Shown here piece by piece: positions 29,398 to 38,745 of a DNA stretch of 64,000 nucleotides. Each line of letters begins with the position of its first letter. The first letter of the stretch is position 1. A model generated the notes under the pieces. It saw only the letters and a list, made by a program, of their open reading frames with translations. It did not search any database and was not told the origin of the DNA. Source of the stretch: Roseateles sp. (GTDB taxonomy: Bacteria; Pseudomonadota; Gammaproteobacteria; Burkholderiales; Burkholderiaceae); assembly GCA_019232985.1 (NCBI GenBank), contig JAFAMW010000060.1, positions 1 through 64,000 of the forward strand, read 5' to 3'. The translations under genes were made by a program, and so were the position numbers.

Positions 29398-29958
29398 CTA
29401 TTTCACCAAGCGGCGGAAGGTCGTCAGGAATTTGTCGACCTTGCCCGCGACGACGAACGCGCAATAGCCCTGGTCCGGGTGGCGCGCGTAGTAATGCTGG
29501 TGGTAGGCCTCGGCGGCCGAGTAGTTGCGCTCGGGCTCGAACTCGGTGACGACGCGCCCGCCATGCGCGGCCCGGACCTCGCCGAGCACCTCGCGCGCGA
29601 CGGCCTCGTGCGCGGGGTCGCTCCAGTAGATCGCCGAGCGGTACTGGGTGCCGACGTCGGCGCCCTGGCGGTTCAGCGTCGTCGGGTCGTGGATCGTGAA
29701 GAAGACCTCGAGCAGTTCGCGCAGGCTCACCGCCTGCGGGTCGAACTCGATGCGCACGACCTCGGCGTGGCCGGTGTTGCCCGAGCAGACCTGCTCGTAG
29801 TTCGGCGCGACGGCGTGGCCGTTGCTATAGCCCGACTCGACGCGGACGACGCCGCGCACGCGTTCGTAGACCGCCTCGAGGCACCAGAAGCAGCCGCCGG
29901 CGAGCGTGATGGTCTCGGTGCGGGGCTGTGCGGAAGAAGCGTCGTTCATGCCGGTCAT
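29398..29958 (-). CDS. msrA: peptide methionine sulfoxide reductase MsrA
   Basis: The 186-residue repair enzyme reduces the S-epimer of methionine sulfoxide. The catalytic motif is LAGGCFWCLEAVYERV, with further motifs GYSNGHAVAPNYEQVCSGNTGHAEVV, and TQYRSAIY. The ATG at 29958 overlaps the stop of the upstream DUF748 gene as ATGA, so the two are translationally coupled, an unusual pairing for msrA. Confidence 0.95.
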   Translation of the reverse strand: MTGMNDASSAQPRTETITLAGGCFWCLEAVYERVRGVVRVESGYSNGHAVAPNYEQVCSGNTGHAEVVRIEFDPQAVSLRELLEVFFTIHDPTTLNRQGADVGTQYRSAIYWSDPAHEAVAREVLGEVRAAHGGRVVTEFEPERNYSAAEAYHQHYYARHPDQGYCAFVVAGKVDKFLTTFRRLVK

Positions 29959-32900
29959 TGTGCGCCGAGTTTGAGCTCGATATGGGGCTGCCAGGCCGTC
30001 GCGTCGCCTTCGGCCGCGACCTGCGGCGCGCCCAGGAACAGGCGGCTGCTCGCGATGCCGCGCGCGACCAGCGCGTCACGCACGCCGACGCTGCGGGCCA
30101 GCGCGAGGTCGCGCACCGACTGTGCGTCGACCGGGTAGCTCGGCAGCAGCAGCGCGCGCATCTGCTCGGCCGGGATGTCCTTGGCGAGGCCGATCAGGTT
30201 GCGCGGCTTGTTCGGCAGCTTGGCCGCGTCGTAGACGAGCTTGAGCAGGCGCTCGCGCTCGGCCGCGCCCAGCGGCGGCGGTGCGGCGTCGGCGGCCGCG
30301 CCCGAGGCCGCGCTGCCCGCTGCGAGGTCCCTGCGGTGCCGCTCGCGGCGGCGTTCGCGCTCGATCGCCCCGTCGAGTGCGGCCTGCTCGATCGCGACGC
30401 GCTCGCGGGCGAGGTCGGCCGCGCCCGTGATCGTCAGCGTCAGGCCCGGGCGGTCCTGCAGCATCTGCGCGAGCGCGTCGAGCTGGCTCGCGTCGGCGAG
30501 CGTCGCGGCGCCGGGCGCGCAGGCGAGCTGGCTCAGGTCGCTCGTGCCGCCGCCCGAGAACAGCGAGAACGGCGCGGTCAGCGCCTTGCCGATCAGGTTG
30601 ACGATCAGCTTGACGATGATGCCGCCGACCGAGAACTCGGGATCGTTGATCGAGCCGCTGATCGGCAGGTTCACGTCGATCACGCCATGGCTGTCCTTGA
30701 GCAGCGCGACGGCCAGGCGCACCGGCAGCTTGGTCGCGTCGGGGCTGGCGATGGCCGCGCCGAACTCGAGCTGGTTCAGGATCACCTGGTTGGCGGCCTC
30801 GAGCTTGCCGCCCGCGTCGATGCGGTAATGGACCTTGGTCGTGAGCTTGCCGCGCGCGATCTCGTAGCCCGCGTACTTGAGCGCGTACGGCGACAGCGGC
30901 GCGAGCTCGATGTCGGTCGCCGCGGCGCCGAGGTCGAGCAGCGGCGGCTTCGTCGCCGGGTTGACCTTGCCCGAGATCGTCAGCAGCCCGGTGCCGGCGA
31001 CGCGGCCGTGCAGGTCGACGTCGGCGAGCGCGGGCTGGTCCGAGCTGAAGCCGCCGAGGCGGCCCTCAAGCTCCGAGAGCTCGGCGCTGTAGTTCGGGCG
31101 GATGAAGTGGTCGGTGAAATCCACCTTGCCCTTGCTGAGCTGGACGCCGCCGACGCTCAGGTGCAGCGGCGGCGCCGACGCGGCCGGCGCGGCGGCGAGC
31201 ACGGCGCTCGCCGGGGCCGGCGGCGCGGCGGGCGCCGAAGCCGCGGTGACCGCGGTGGCGGCGGCCGCGGACGCCGCCTGGCCCGGCGTCACCGCCGCGC
31301 CGCCCGGGCCGATCTCCCGCAGGTTGAGCTGGCCCTGCTCGTTGACGAGCAGGCGCGCGAAGAAGTCGTCGAGGCGCAGCTGCTTGAGCGCGACGCTCGG
31401 CGCGTCGCCGGGGCGCAGCGCGACGTCGAGGCCGTCGAAGTTCAGTGCGCCCCAGCTCAGCAGCGGCTGGCCGTCGCCGTCCTTGAGCTGCTGCAGGCGC
31501 AGGTCGGCGAGCAAGGCGTCTCCGAGCCAGTGGACACGCCAGCCGTTCGCGGCCTGCTGCGCCGTCACGCGCCCCTTGACGCCGAGCTCGACGCGGCGCA
31601 GCCGCAGGTTCCAGGCCGGGTCGAGGTAGCCGCTGAGCACCTGCAGCGGCAGCTGGTTCGTCTGCAGGCTGGCGTCGAGCTGCAGCGGCGCAAGGCCGAC
31701 GCGACCGGCCAGCAGCAGGCTGCCGCGCGGCGTGCCACCCGCGCCGTCGGTGCCGCCGACGCGCAGCGCGAGCTTGACCTTGGTCGGCGCGCTCCTGGGC
31801 CAGTCGAGCGCACCGAGTTCGAACGCGAGCTGGTCGAGCTGGACGTCGGCGCCCGCGTCGCCCGCGCCGACGGCCGCGTCGCGCCAGCGCAGCGCGCCCT
31901 GCTCGACCACGACGCCGGCCAGCGAGACCGACCAGGCCGGTGCGGCGGCGGCGCCAGCGCTCGCGGCGCTGCCCGGACTGCCGGCGCTGCCGGCGCGGCG
32001 GACCGGCGGCGCGCTGGTACTTGAATCGCTTGGCGCCATCAGCGCCGCGAAGTTCAGTTGCCCAGCCGCGTCGCGCGACGCGTCGACGCGCGGCGTCTCG
32101 AAGCGCACCGCGCCGAGCTCGACCTTGTGCGCGCCCGGCAGCACGCGCGCCGACGCGACGCGCAGCGCCGCGACACCGAGCACCGGCGCGCCCTGCGGCG
32201 TCGCGACCGCGAACTCGCGCAGCGCGAGCGCGTCGACGCTGAGCTCGGCGCGCTCGGCCGCGCCGGGCGCGAGTGGCTGCGCGACCTTGAACGCGAGCCG
32301 GCCGTCGAGCAGGCCGCTCACGCGCGCGCGCGGCGCACCGCCCGCGTAAGGCATGAACGGCGCGAGCGCGAGGCCCTGCCATTGCGCACCGAACACGGCC
32401 TTGTCGGGCGCGAGCGTGCCCTGCCCCTGCAACGTCGCCGCGCCGACATGCATCGCAAGCTGGAGCTTGGCCGTACCCGCGAGCGGCCAGCGCAGCGCGT
32501 CGAGGCGCGCGTTCAGCGCACCGACCTGGACCTGCGCGGCCGGCTGCACGCCGCGGTCGTGCCAGGCAAGGACCGCGTCGGCGAGCTCGAACGCCTCGAG
32601 CGAGATCCGCCAGGGCGTCGGTGCCGGCGCGGCGGCCGCAGGCGCCGAGGCGGGGGCCGGCCCCCTCGATGGGGCGACCGGCGAGGCTTGCGCCGCCCGC
32701 ACGGCTTGTCCGGCCGACGCGGCATGCCCCGGTCGGGCGGACGGCGGCGCCGCCGCGTCCGTCGGCGCGAGGCCGAAGCCGCCGGCCGCGTCGCGGTCGA
32801 GCATGAGCGCGAGGCCGTCGAGCTTGATCGCGCCGAACGCGAGTTCGCGCTGCAGCGGCTCCAGCGACTTGAGCTGGACGTCGAGGCGGCGCCAGCCGAC

Positions 32901-33770
32901 GCGCGTCGCGCCCTGCGGTGCCGCGGCCGCGAAATCGGCGAGCGCGAGCTGGCCGCCGAGCTCGATGCGCTGGGCGACGAAGCGCAGGTGCAGGTCGGCG
33001 TCGAGCCGGCCTTTGCCGATACGCAGCGGCAGCGAGGCCGGCAGGTAGCCGAGGTAGGGGGCGAGGTCGAGCCCGCTGAACCTCAGCTGCGCGTCGCTCT
33101 CGCCGTCGTGCAGGAAGGGCTCCGCCGCCGCGCTGCCGCCGAACGGGACGCCGTTGAGCCGGCCGTCGAGGCTCGGCGTCACGCGCACCTGCACGTCGGC
33201 CGCGAAGCTCGACACGAAGGGCAGACTCAGCGTGAGACGGTCGAGCACATGGACACGCTGCGCGGGCGCGTCGTCGAAGCGGACCTCGCCGTCGGCGAGC
33301 TCGAGGTTGTAGAGCGCGAATCGGGCGGGCTTCGCCTCGGGCGGCGGCGGCGGCTTCGGCGCGTTCAGGCGCGCGAGCAGGTCGTCGACGTCGTAATGCC
33401 CGGCAGCCGTGCGCGCGACGCGCAGCACCGGATGCTCGACGCGCAGCGACTCGACGACCGGCGCAAGGTGCCAGAGCGAACGCAGCGACAGCGCCGCGTC
33501 GACGCGGCCGACCTCGAGCTGCGGCGGCTGCCTGGCGTCGGCGGCGCCGACGCGCAGCCCTTCGACGACGAGGCCGAGCCGCCAGGGCTCGAAGCGCACG
33601 GCCGCGACGCTGACCGGCCGGCCGAGCGCGTCGGACGCGAGCGCCATGCCGCTGCCCGCGATCCAGCGCGGCAGCGCGAGCCAGGCGACGCCGAGCACCA
33701 CGCCGGCGAAGATCGCCAGGCCGGCCAGGACACGTGCCAGGGTTCGCATGGACGGCAGCGGCAATTGCAT
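29955..33770 (-). CDS. giant AsmA/DUF748-family envelope protein
   Basis: The 1271-residue protein has one N-terminal membrane helix (about residues 10-30) and a very long periplasmic part of repeated beta-rich modules, as in AsmA/TamB-like and DUF748 proteins. These are thought to form bridge-like lipid conduits between inner and outer membrane. It contains several Ala/Pro-rich low-complexity linkers (for example around residues 345-385, 605-635 and 825-870). The region around LSPYALKYAGYEIARGKLTTK is the most DUF748-like part. The last 250 residues are charged and may be globular. It is the first gene of a pair with msrA. Confidence 0.85.
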   Translation of the reverse strand: MQLPLPSMRTLARVLAGLAIFAGVVLGVAWLALPRWIAGSGMALASDALGRPVSVAAVRFEPWRLGLVVEGLRVGAADARQPPQLEVGRVDAALSLRSLWHLAPVVESLRVEHPVLRVARTAAGHYDVDDLLARLNAPKPPPPPEAKPARFALYNLELADGEVRFDDAPAQRVHVLDRLTLSLPFVSSFAADVQVRVTPSLDGRLNGVPFGGSAAAEPFLHDGESDAQLRFSGLDLAPYLGYLPASLPLRIGKGRLDADLHLRFVAQRIELGGQLALADFAAAAPQGATRVGWRRLDVQLKSLEPLQRELAFGAIKLDGLALMLDRDAAGGFGLAPTDAAAPPSARPGHAASAGQAVRAAQASPVAPSRGPAPASAPAAAAPAPTPWRISLEAFELADAVLAWHDRGVQPAAQVQVGALNARLDALRWPLAGTAKLQLAMHVGAATLQGQGTLAPDKAVFGAQWQGLALAPFMPYAGGAPRARVSGLLDGRLAFKVAQPLAPGAAERAELSVDALALREFAVATPQGAPVLGVAALRVASARVLPGAHKVELGAVRFETPRVDASRDAAGQLNFAALMAPSDSSTSAPPVRRAGSAGSPGSAASAGAAAAPAWSVSLAGVVVEQGALRWRDAAVGAGDAGADVQLDQLAFELGALDWPRSAPTKVKLALRVGGTDGAGGTPRGSLLLAGRVGLAPLQLDASLQTNQLPLQVLSGYLDPAWNLRLRRVELGVKGRVTAQQAANGWRVHWLGDALLADLRLQQLKDGDGQPLLSWGALNFDGLDVALRPGDAPSVALKQLRLDDFFARLLVNEQGQLNLREIGPGGAAVTPGQAASAAAATAVTAASAPAAPPAPASAVLAAAPAASAPPLHLSVGGVQLSKGKVDFTDHFIRPNYSAELSELEGRLGGFSSDQPALADVDLHGRVAGTGLLTISGKVNPATKPPLLDLGAAATDIELAPLSPYALKYAGYEIARGKLTTKVHYRIDAGGKLEAANQVILNQLEFGAAIASPDATKLPVRLAVALLKDSHGVIDVNLPISGSINDPEFSVGGIIVKLIVNLIGKALTAPFSLFSGGGTSDLSQLACAPGAATLADASQLDALAQMLQDRPGLTLTITGAADLARERVAIEQAALDGAIERERRRERHRRDLAAGSAASGAAADAAPPPLGAAERERLLKLVYDAAKLPNKPRNLIGLAKDIPAEQMRALLLPSYPVDAQSVRDLALARSVGVRDALVARGIASSRLFLGAPQVAAEGDATAWQPHIELKLGAQ

Positions 33771-33779
33771 GGTGCGGAA

Positions 33780-33800
33780 GGTTCGGAATGCTTTCGAACC
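33780..33800. other. inverted repeat in DUF748/DUF218 divergent gap
   Basis: GGTTCG and CGAACC flank nine bases in the 86-base gap between the divergent genes. It begins 10 bases upstream of the DUF748 start. It could be a regulator site or a chance dyad; I cannot assign a protein. Confidence 0.35.
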
Positions 33801-33856
33801 ATTATCCTTGCCCCCCTGGCGCTCCCCAAGGTCGGTTGCGCCGACGCCGCGAGTCC

Positions 33857-34648
33857 ATGTTCTACGTCATCAAACAGTTGTCCACCGTCCTGCTGCTGCC
33901 GCCAACGCCCTGGCTGATCGCGATCCTCGCCGGCCTCGCGCTGCTGCGGCGGCGCGCGCGCCTCGGCCGCGGCCTGATCTTGTTCGGTATCTGCGCGGTC
34001 TGGCTCAGTTGCACCGAGGCCGCCGGCCAGTTGCTGTCCGACTACGTGCTGCATGTGCCGCCGGCGCTCACGGCGACCGGCGTCGCCGCGCTGCGCGCGC
34101 GCAGCGAAGCCGGCCACGACGTCGCCGTGCTCGTGCTTGGCGGCGGCGCGAACGCGGTCTCGCCCGAGTACGGCGGCCAGCCGGCGCTCAAGAACTGGAC
34201 CATGGAGCGGCTGCACTACGGCGTCTGGCTCGCGCGGCGCGTCGACGCGCCGCTTGGCTTCACCGGCGGCATCGGCTGGACCGCGCAAGGGGTCGCGGTC
34301 AGCGAGGCCGCGCTCGCATCGCGCGTCGCCGCCGAGGACTTCGGCCTGCCGCTGCGCTGGGCCGAGGCGCTCTCGCGCGATACCCGCGAGAACGCGCGCA
34401 ACAGCCTGCCGCTGCTCCAGGCGGCCGGCGTCCACACCGTCGTGATCGTCACGAACGGCATGCACATGCCGCGCGCGCTGCGCGACTTTCGCGCCCAGCT
34501 CAAGCCCGGCATGAGCCTCGTCGCCGCGCCGATCTCGCTGCGCGAGGACGGCACCGGCGACCTGCTCGACTGGTGCCCGTCGTTCCACGGCCTCGAGCGG
34601 GTCCAGTACGCGCTCTACGAAATTCTCGGCCTGCTCGCAGGTCATTGA
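33857..34648 (+). CDS. DUF218 (YdcF/ElyC-like) membrane protein
   Basis: The 263-residue protein has two N-terminal membrane segments (about residues 12-30 and 38-55) and a DUF218 domain (about 83-250). Typical motifs are VAVLVLGGGANAVSPEYGG, GFTGGIGWTAQG, SRDTRENARNSLPLLQAAG and VTNGMHMPRALRDF. The E. coli relative ElyC affects peptidoglycan assembly and envelope polysaccharide use. The biochemical activity of the family is not firmly known. Confidence 0.88.
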   Translation: MFYVIKQLSTVLLLPPTPWLIAILAGLALLRRRARLGRGLILFGICAVWLSCTEAAGQLLSDYVLHVPPALTATGVAALRARSEAGHDVAVLVLGGGANAVSPEYGGQPALKNWTMERLHYGVWLARRVDAPLGFTGGIGWTAQGVAVSEAALASRVAAEDFGLPLRWAEALSRDTRENARNSLPLLQAAGVHTVVIVTNGMHMPRALRDFRAQLKPGMSLVAAPISLREDGTGDLLDWCPSFHGLERVQYALYEILGLLAGH

Positions 34649-34706
34649 AGGCGCGCGCACAATCCGCGCCGCCGCCCTCTTCCCCAACCCCACCAGGAGT
34701 CCCCAC

Positions 34707-35663
34707 ATGCGTTTGAGCCACCGCTTCGCCCTCCTCGCCGTCAGCCTGAGCTGCGCGCTCGCCTGCCACGCCGCCGCCCCCGAAGCCGGCGGCCAGGCGC
34801 CCGGCTGGTTCCGCCTGCAGCTCGGCAAATTCGAGGTCACGGCGCTCAACGACGGCACCTTCGAGCTGCCGATGGACAAGCTGCTCAAGACCGACCCGAA
34901 AAACGTTGCCCAGGCCCTGCACCGCGACTTCCTCGGCCTGCCAGTGACAACCTCGGTGAACGGCTTTCTCGTCAACACCGGGACCAAGCTCGTGCTGATC
35001 GACACCGGCACGGGCGCGCCGGGCCCGGCCGTCGGCCGCCTCGTCGCGAACCTCGAGGCCTCGGGCTACAAGCCCGAGCAGGTCGACGAGGTCCTGATCA
35101 CGCATATGCACGGCGACCATATCGGCGGCCTCACCCACGATGGCCAGCGCGTGTTCCCGAACGCCGTCGTGCGCATCGCGAAGGCCGACACCGACTACTG
35201 GCTCAGCGAGGCCGCGATGGCCAAGGCGCCCGAGGACGCGCGCGGCGGCTTCAAGACCGCGATGGCCGTGCTCAAGCCTTACATCGACGCCGGCGCGCTC
35301 AAGCCCTTCGACGCGAGCGCCGAGCTCGAGCCCGGCATCCACGCCTTGATCACGGCCGGCCACACGCCGGGCCACGCGATCTACCGCATCACGAGCGAGG
35401 GCAAGACGCTCGTGTTGTGGGGCGACCTGATCCACAGCGCGAGCGTGCAGTTCCCCGACCCGGACGTCACGATCGCGTTCGACAGCGACCCGGCGACGGC
35501 GAGGATCCAGCGCAGGAAGGCGTTTGCCGAGGCCGCCCAGAGCGGCGAGCTCGACGGCGCGGCCCACCTGAGCTTCCCGGGCCTCGGCCACCTGCGCGCC
35601 GACGGCAAGGGCTACGACTGGGTGCCGCTCGTGCACCCGGGCAACGCGCCGGCCAAGCCCTGA
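34707..35663 (+). CDS. secreted metallo-beta-lactamase-fold hydrolase
   Basis: The 318-residue protein has a signal peptide (residues 1 to about 23, ending ALACHAAA) and an MBL fold. The zinc motif is LITHMHGDHIGGL (HxHxDH), followed by a later His in TAGHTPGHAIY and Asp in WGDLIHSASVQF. The layout (FEVTALNDGTFELP at the start) resembles the group that includes N-acyl-homoserine lactonase-like enzymes, but substrates vary widely. A Shine-Dalgarno AGGAG precedes the ATG. Confidence 0.88.
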   Translation: MRLSHRFALLAVSLSCALACHAAAPEAGGQAPGWFRLQLGKFEVTALNDGTFELPMDKLLKTDPKNVAQALHRDFLGLPVTTSVNGFLVNTGTKLVLIDTGTGAPGPAVGRLVANLEASGYKPEQVDEVLITHMHGDHIGGLTHDGQRVFPNAVVRIAKADTDYWLSEAAMAKAPEDARGGFKTAMAVLKPYIDAGALKPFDASAELEPGIHALITAGHTPGHAIYRITSEGKTLVLWGDLIHSASVQFPDPDVTIAFDSDPATARIQRRKAFAEAAQSGELDGAAHLSFPGLGHLRADGKGYDWVPLVHPGNAPAKP

Positions 35664-35834
35664 GGCGTCCAAAGAAGAGAAACCCCTCCCGACCAGACCG
35701 ATCGGAAGGGGTGGGGTGGCCACGCCACCTCGGGGCTCCGGGGCGATTTGCCCCAGGGCTCCTGGCGCGCAAAGATTGCGCCAGAGTTGATGCCTGAACA
35801 GGCCTCACTAAGTTAGATGAAGCCGCCCCTCGAT
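35664..35834 (-). ncRNA. hairpin-rich convergent spacer; possible 3'-UTR small RNA
   Basis: These 171 bases lie between the MBL stop and the ubiD stop. On the minus strand there are five hairpins in a row: GCCTG-TT-CAGGC, CTGGCGC/GCGCCAG, GGGGC-AAATC-GCCCC, GGTGGC-GTG-GCCACC, and the terminator listed separately. GGAG motifs stand in the linkers (CCAGGAGCCC, CCGGAGCCCC). No coding capacity is convincing. It may be the ubiD 3' UTR, or a small RNA released from it. I found no match to a known RNA family by eye. Confidence 0.4.
35670..35712 (-). terminator. intrinsic terminator downstream of ubiD
   Basis: On the minus strand the arms ACCCCT-T-CCGA and TCGG-G-AGGGGT pair around a nine-base loop. 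The hairpin is followed by TTTCTCTTCTTT. It terminates leftward transcription from ubiD or from the structured spacer. The other orientation lacks a T-tract. Confidence 0.75.
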
Positions 35835-37391
35835 TCAAGCCGGGGAAAACAGCGCTTGAAATAGCGCGTCGGCGCGGCGGGTCACGTCCGCGGGCATCGT
35901 GATCGCGCGGCCCCACTCGCGGCTCGTCTCGCCCGGCCATTTGTTCGTCGCGTCGAGCCCCATCTTGCCGCCCAGGCCGCTGACCGGCGACGCGAAGTCG
36001 AGGTAGTCGATCGGCGTGCCGTCGACCAGCGTCGTGTCGCGCACCGGGTCCATGCGCGTCGTGATCGCCCAGACCACTTCCTTCCAGTCGCGGATGTTCA
36101 CGTCCTCGTCGACGACGACGATGAACTTGGTGTACATGAACTGGCGCAGATAGCTCCACAGCCCGAACATCAGCCGCTTCGCGTGGCCCGGATAGGCCTT
36201 GCGGATCGAGATCACGGCCATGCGGTAGCTGCAGCCCTCGGGCGGCAGGTAGAAGTCGACGATCTCGGCGAACTGCTTTTGCAGGATCGGCACGAAGACC
36301 TCGTTGAGCGCGACGCCGAGCACGGCCGGCTCGTCGGGCGGCTTGCCCGTGTAGGTCGAGTGGTAGATCGCGTCGCGGCGCTTGGTGAGCCGCGTGACCT
36401 CGAACACCGGGAACCAGTCCTGCTCGTTGTAGTAGCCGGTGTGGTCGCCGTACGGGCCCTCGAGCGCGTGCAGGTAACCGCCCTTCTCCTTGAGCGGCAC
36501 GCCGTCCTCGCTGAGGCCCTCGAAGCCCGGCGCGGCGACCGGGATCCGGCCCTCGAGCACGATCTCGGCGCTCGCCGGCACCTGCAGGCGCAGGTCGCCC
36601 TCGCCGACGCCGCTGTCGACGAGCTCGGTGCGCGAGCCGCGCAGCAGGCCCGCGAACTGGTACTCCGACAGGCTGTCGGGCACCGGCGTGACCGCGCCGA
36701 GCATGGTCGCCGGGTCGGCGCCGAGCGCGACCGCGATCGGGAACGGCCGGCCCGGGTTCGCGAGCGCGAAGTCGCGGAAGTCGAGCGCGCCGCCGCGGTG
36801 CGCGAGCCAGCGCATGATCAGCCGGTTGCGGCCGATCAGCTGCTGGCGGTAGATACCCAGGTTCTGGCGCAGCCGCGGCTTCGCGACCGCCTGCGGCCCG
36901 CGCGTGATCACGAGGCCCCAGGTGATCAGCGGCCCGATATCGCCGGGCCAGCAGGTCTGGATCGGCAGCTGCTTGAGGTCGACCTCGGCGCCCTCGAAGA
37001 TTTCTTCCTGGCAGGCCGCCTTGCGCACGACCGAGGGCTTCATATCCCAGACCGCGCGGGCCATCTCGAACAGCCGGCCGGCGTCCTTAAGGCCGCGCGG
37101 CGGCTCGGGTTCCTTGAGGTTGGCGAGCACCTGGCCGATCGCGCGCAACTCGGCGAGGCTGTCGGCCCCCATGCCCAGGGCCACGCGTTTGGGGGTGCCG
37201 AACAGATTGCTGAGGACCGGCATCGCATGGCCGGCCGGCCGCTCGAACAGCAGCGCCGGACCCTCGGCGCGCAGCACGCGGTCGCTCAGGGCCGTCATCT
37301 CGAGCTCGGGCGACACCGGATCGGCCACGCGGCGCAGCTCGCCCAGGCCCTCCAGGCCGCGGAGAAAGTCACGAAGATCGCGGTACTTCAT
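35835..37391 (-). CDS. ubiD: UbiD-family decarboxylase (ubiquinone biosynthesis)
   Basis: The 518-residue decarboxylase acts on 4-hydroxy-3-polyprenylbenzoate and uses prenylated FMN. Motifs include [20 protein letters not shown] at the N-terminus, ENLGIYRQ-like [40 protein letters not shown], and [20 protein letters not shown], with [20 protein letters not shown] near the end. Length is close to the E. coli enzyme. No ubiX, which makes the cofactor, is in the window. Confidence 0.95.
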   Translation of the reverse strand: MKYRDLRDFLRGLEGLGELRRVADPVSPELEMTALSDRVLRAEGPALLFERPAGHAMPVLSNLFGTPKRVALGMGADSLAELRAIGQVLANLKEPEPPRGLKDAGRLFEMARAVWDMKPSVVRKAACQEEIFEGAEVDLKQLPIQTCWPGDIGPLITWGLVITRGPQAVAKPRLRQNLGIYRQQLIGRNRLIMRWLAHRGGALDFRDFALANPGRPFPIAVALGADPATMLGAVTPVPDSLSEYQFAGLLRGSRTELVDSGVGEGDLRLQVPASAEIVLEGRIPVAAPGFEGLSEDGVPLKEKGGYLHALEGPYGDHTGYYNEQDWFPVFEVTRLTKRRDAIYHSTYTGKPPDEPAVLGVALNEVFVPILQKQFAEIVDFYLPPEGCSYRMAVISIRKAYPGHAKRLMFGLWSYLRQFMYTKFIVVVDEDVNIRDWKEVVWAITTRMDPVRDTTLVDGTPIDYLDFASPVSGLGGKMGLDATNKWPGETSREWGRAITMPADVTRRADALFQALFSPA

Positions 37392-37424
37392 GACTTAAAG
37401 AAATTAAAAATAAAATCCATATAC

Positions 37425-37452
37425 TTGACCAGTTATTTCCAGCCCATAAAAT
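37425..37452 (+). promoter_or_regulatory. sigma-70-like promoter for the lytic transglycosylase gene
   Basis: TTGACC (37425-37430) and TAAAAT (37447-37452) are spaced by 16 bases in an AT-rich patch. The expected start is about 37459, leaving a leader of roughly 220 bases before the ATG at 37678. The patch lies between the divergent ubiD and transglycosylase genes. Confidence 0.5.
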
Positions 37453-37677
37453 GCCGGCTGCTCTGGAATCCCAGGGTTAACCCGTGCTTCAACCTGTGGG
37501 AGGGATGGAGCACCTCGCTGCCGATGGACGCCGGTCCGCCGTAGCATGCCGCTGCCGACGCCGTGGCATCGCGCGGCACGAATGTTGAACCGGCCCATTA
37601 TCACCGTCGCCTTCGAGCGGGCTCGCGCTGCGCAAGCGCTTCGAGTCCGGTCGGGCGGTGGAGAAGAAAGGAGTCGC

Positions 37678-38529
37678 ATGACAGCGCGTCAGGAAGTTTC
37701 CGCCCTCGCCCGCCAGACCGGCGCGGCCGCGTCCTTGTTCTTCAAGGACATCGGCCAAGGTCTGCTGCTCGTCAGCCACAACACGCTGGCCTTGCTCGGC
37801 CTTGCCCTCGTCGTCCTCGGGACGGTGTTCTGGGGTCAGGCCGACGTGCGCCACCGCCTCGAAATGCAGGCGCTCGACTGGCTCAACGCGCGCCAGGAAG
37901 CGCGCGCCGAAGCCGAGGGCGACACGCTCGTCGGCGCGAGCGACGTCGATGCGGCCGCCCGCGCCACCGTCGCCGACCTGCACGACCTGAGCCGCCAGCA
38001 GGCGGCCGTCACCCAATACCTCGCGCGCCGTTACCACGTCGCGCCCGAGCCGGTCGCGCGCCTCGTCCAGGAAGCCTGGACCGCGGGCCACCGCGCCCAT
38101 GTCGAGCCGACGCTGATCCTCTCGGTCATGGCCGTCGAGTCGGGCTTCAACCCGTTCGCGCAGAGCGCGGTCGGCGCCCAGGGCCTGATGCAGGTGCTCA
38201 CGCGCGTGCACGACGACAAGTACGCGGCCTTCGGCGGCACCCAGGCCGCGTTCGACCCGGTCTCGAACCTGCGCGTCGGCGTGCAGGTGCTCAAGGACTG
38301 CATCGACCATTCCGGCGGCGTCGAGGACGGCCTGCGCTGCTATGTCGGCGCCGCCAACCTCGGCGACGACGCCGGCTACGCCGCTCGGGTGCTCGCCGAG
38401 AACGAGCAGATGAACGCGGCCGTCGGCGGCGGCCACGCGCCGGCCCAGGTCGCACAAATCAACCTGAGCGTGCCGGCCAGGCCGGCCGCCGCAACAAGCG
38501 CGGCCCAAGCCCAGCTGGCGCTGCGCTGA
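37678..38529 (+). CDS. membrane-anchored lytic transglycosylase (SLT domain)
   Basis: The 283-residue protein has an N-terminal membrane segment (about residues 32-52), a helical stretch, and a transglycosylase SLT domain (about 135-245). SLT motifs are LILSVMAVESGFNPFAQS with the catalytic Glu, VGAQGLMQVLT and NLRVGVQVLKDCI. It should cleave peptidoglycan to 1,6-anhydro products. An AAAGGAG Shine-Dalgarno supports the ATG at 37678; the ORF extends 44 codons upstream without any such site. In place of the usual AYNAG the sequence reads CYVGAANLGDD. Confidence 0.88.
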   Translation: MTARQEVSALARQTGAAASLFFKDIGQGLLLVSHNTLALLGLALVVLGTVFWGQADVRHRLEMQALDWLNARQEARAEAEGDTLVGASDVDAAARATVADLHDLSRQQAAVTQYLARRYHVAPEPVARLVQEAWTAGHRAHVEPTLILSVMAVESGFNPFAQSAVGAQGLMQVLTRVHDDKYAAFGGTQAAFDPVSNLRVGVQVLKDCIDHSGGVEDGLRCYVGAANLGDDAGYAARVLAENEQMNAAVGGGHAPAQVAQINLSVPARPAAATSAAQAQLALR

Positions 38530-38547
38530 GCGGCTACACTCGAGACT

Positions 38548-38690
38548 TCGCGCGACTGGCGATCAGGTCCGCGCGCCCCCGGCCCGCCCCGGGCGGCGCA
38601 TGGCCCGAGGTGGTGGACCACCGGGGAGCGCGAACGGCACGCCCGAGCCTTCTCGGGCGGCCGCCACAGCCGTTCGCCTGGGCAGCCCGA
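38548..38690 (+). ncRNA. ZTP (pfl) riboswitch in the glyA leader
   Basis: The conserved core elements of the ZTP/ZMP aptamer are visible: GACTGGCG at 38554-38561, CCACCGGGGAGCG at 38618-38630, and CGCCTGGGCA around 38675-38684. The last is preceded by the stem CGAACGGC/GCCGTTCG (38631-38638 with 38669-38676), which encloses a hairpin GCCCGAG-CCTT-CTCGGGC. The aptamer senses the purine-pathway alarmone ZTP and activates one-carbon genes, and glyA is a classical target. Directly downstream is a hairpin, listed separately. Confidence 0.93.
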
Positions 38691-38691
38691 C

Positions 38692-38716
38692 CATCGCGCA
38701 AGTATTTGCGACGATG
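38692..38716 (+). promoter_or_regulatory. glyA: candidate expression-platform hairpin of the glyA riboswitch
   Basis: CATCGCGCAA pairs with TTGCG-A-CGATG around a GTAT loop: ten base pairs with one bulged A. It starts just after the aptamer and ends 29 bases before the glyA ATG. No T-tract follows, so control is more likely translational than by termination. Inferred. Confidence 0.45.
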
Positions 38717-38745
38717 CGCTCGCGGCTCCACCTCAAGAGCTAGCC

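Noticed and set aside
35467..36159. Leftward ORF of 230 residues running through the ubiD 3' end and the structured spacer
   Set aside because: It overlaps ubiD in another frame and continues through hairpins and a terminator; coding is unlikely.
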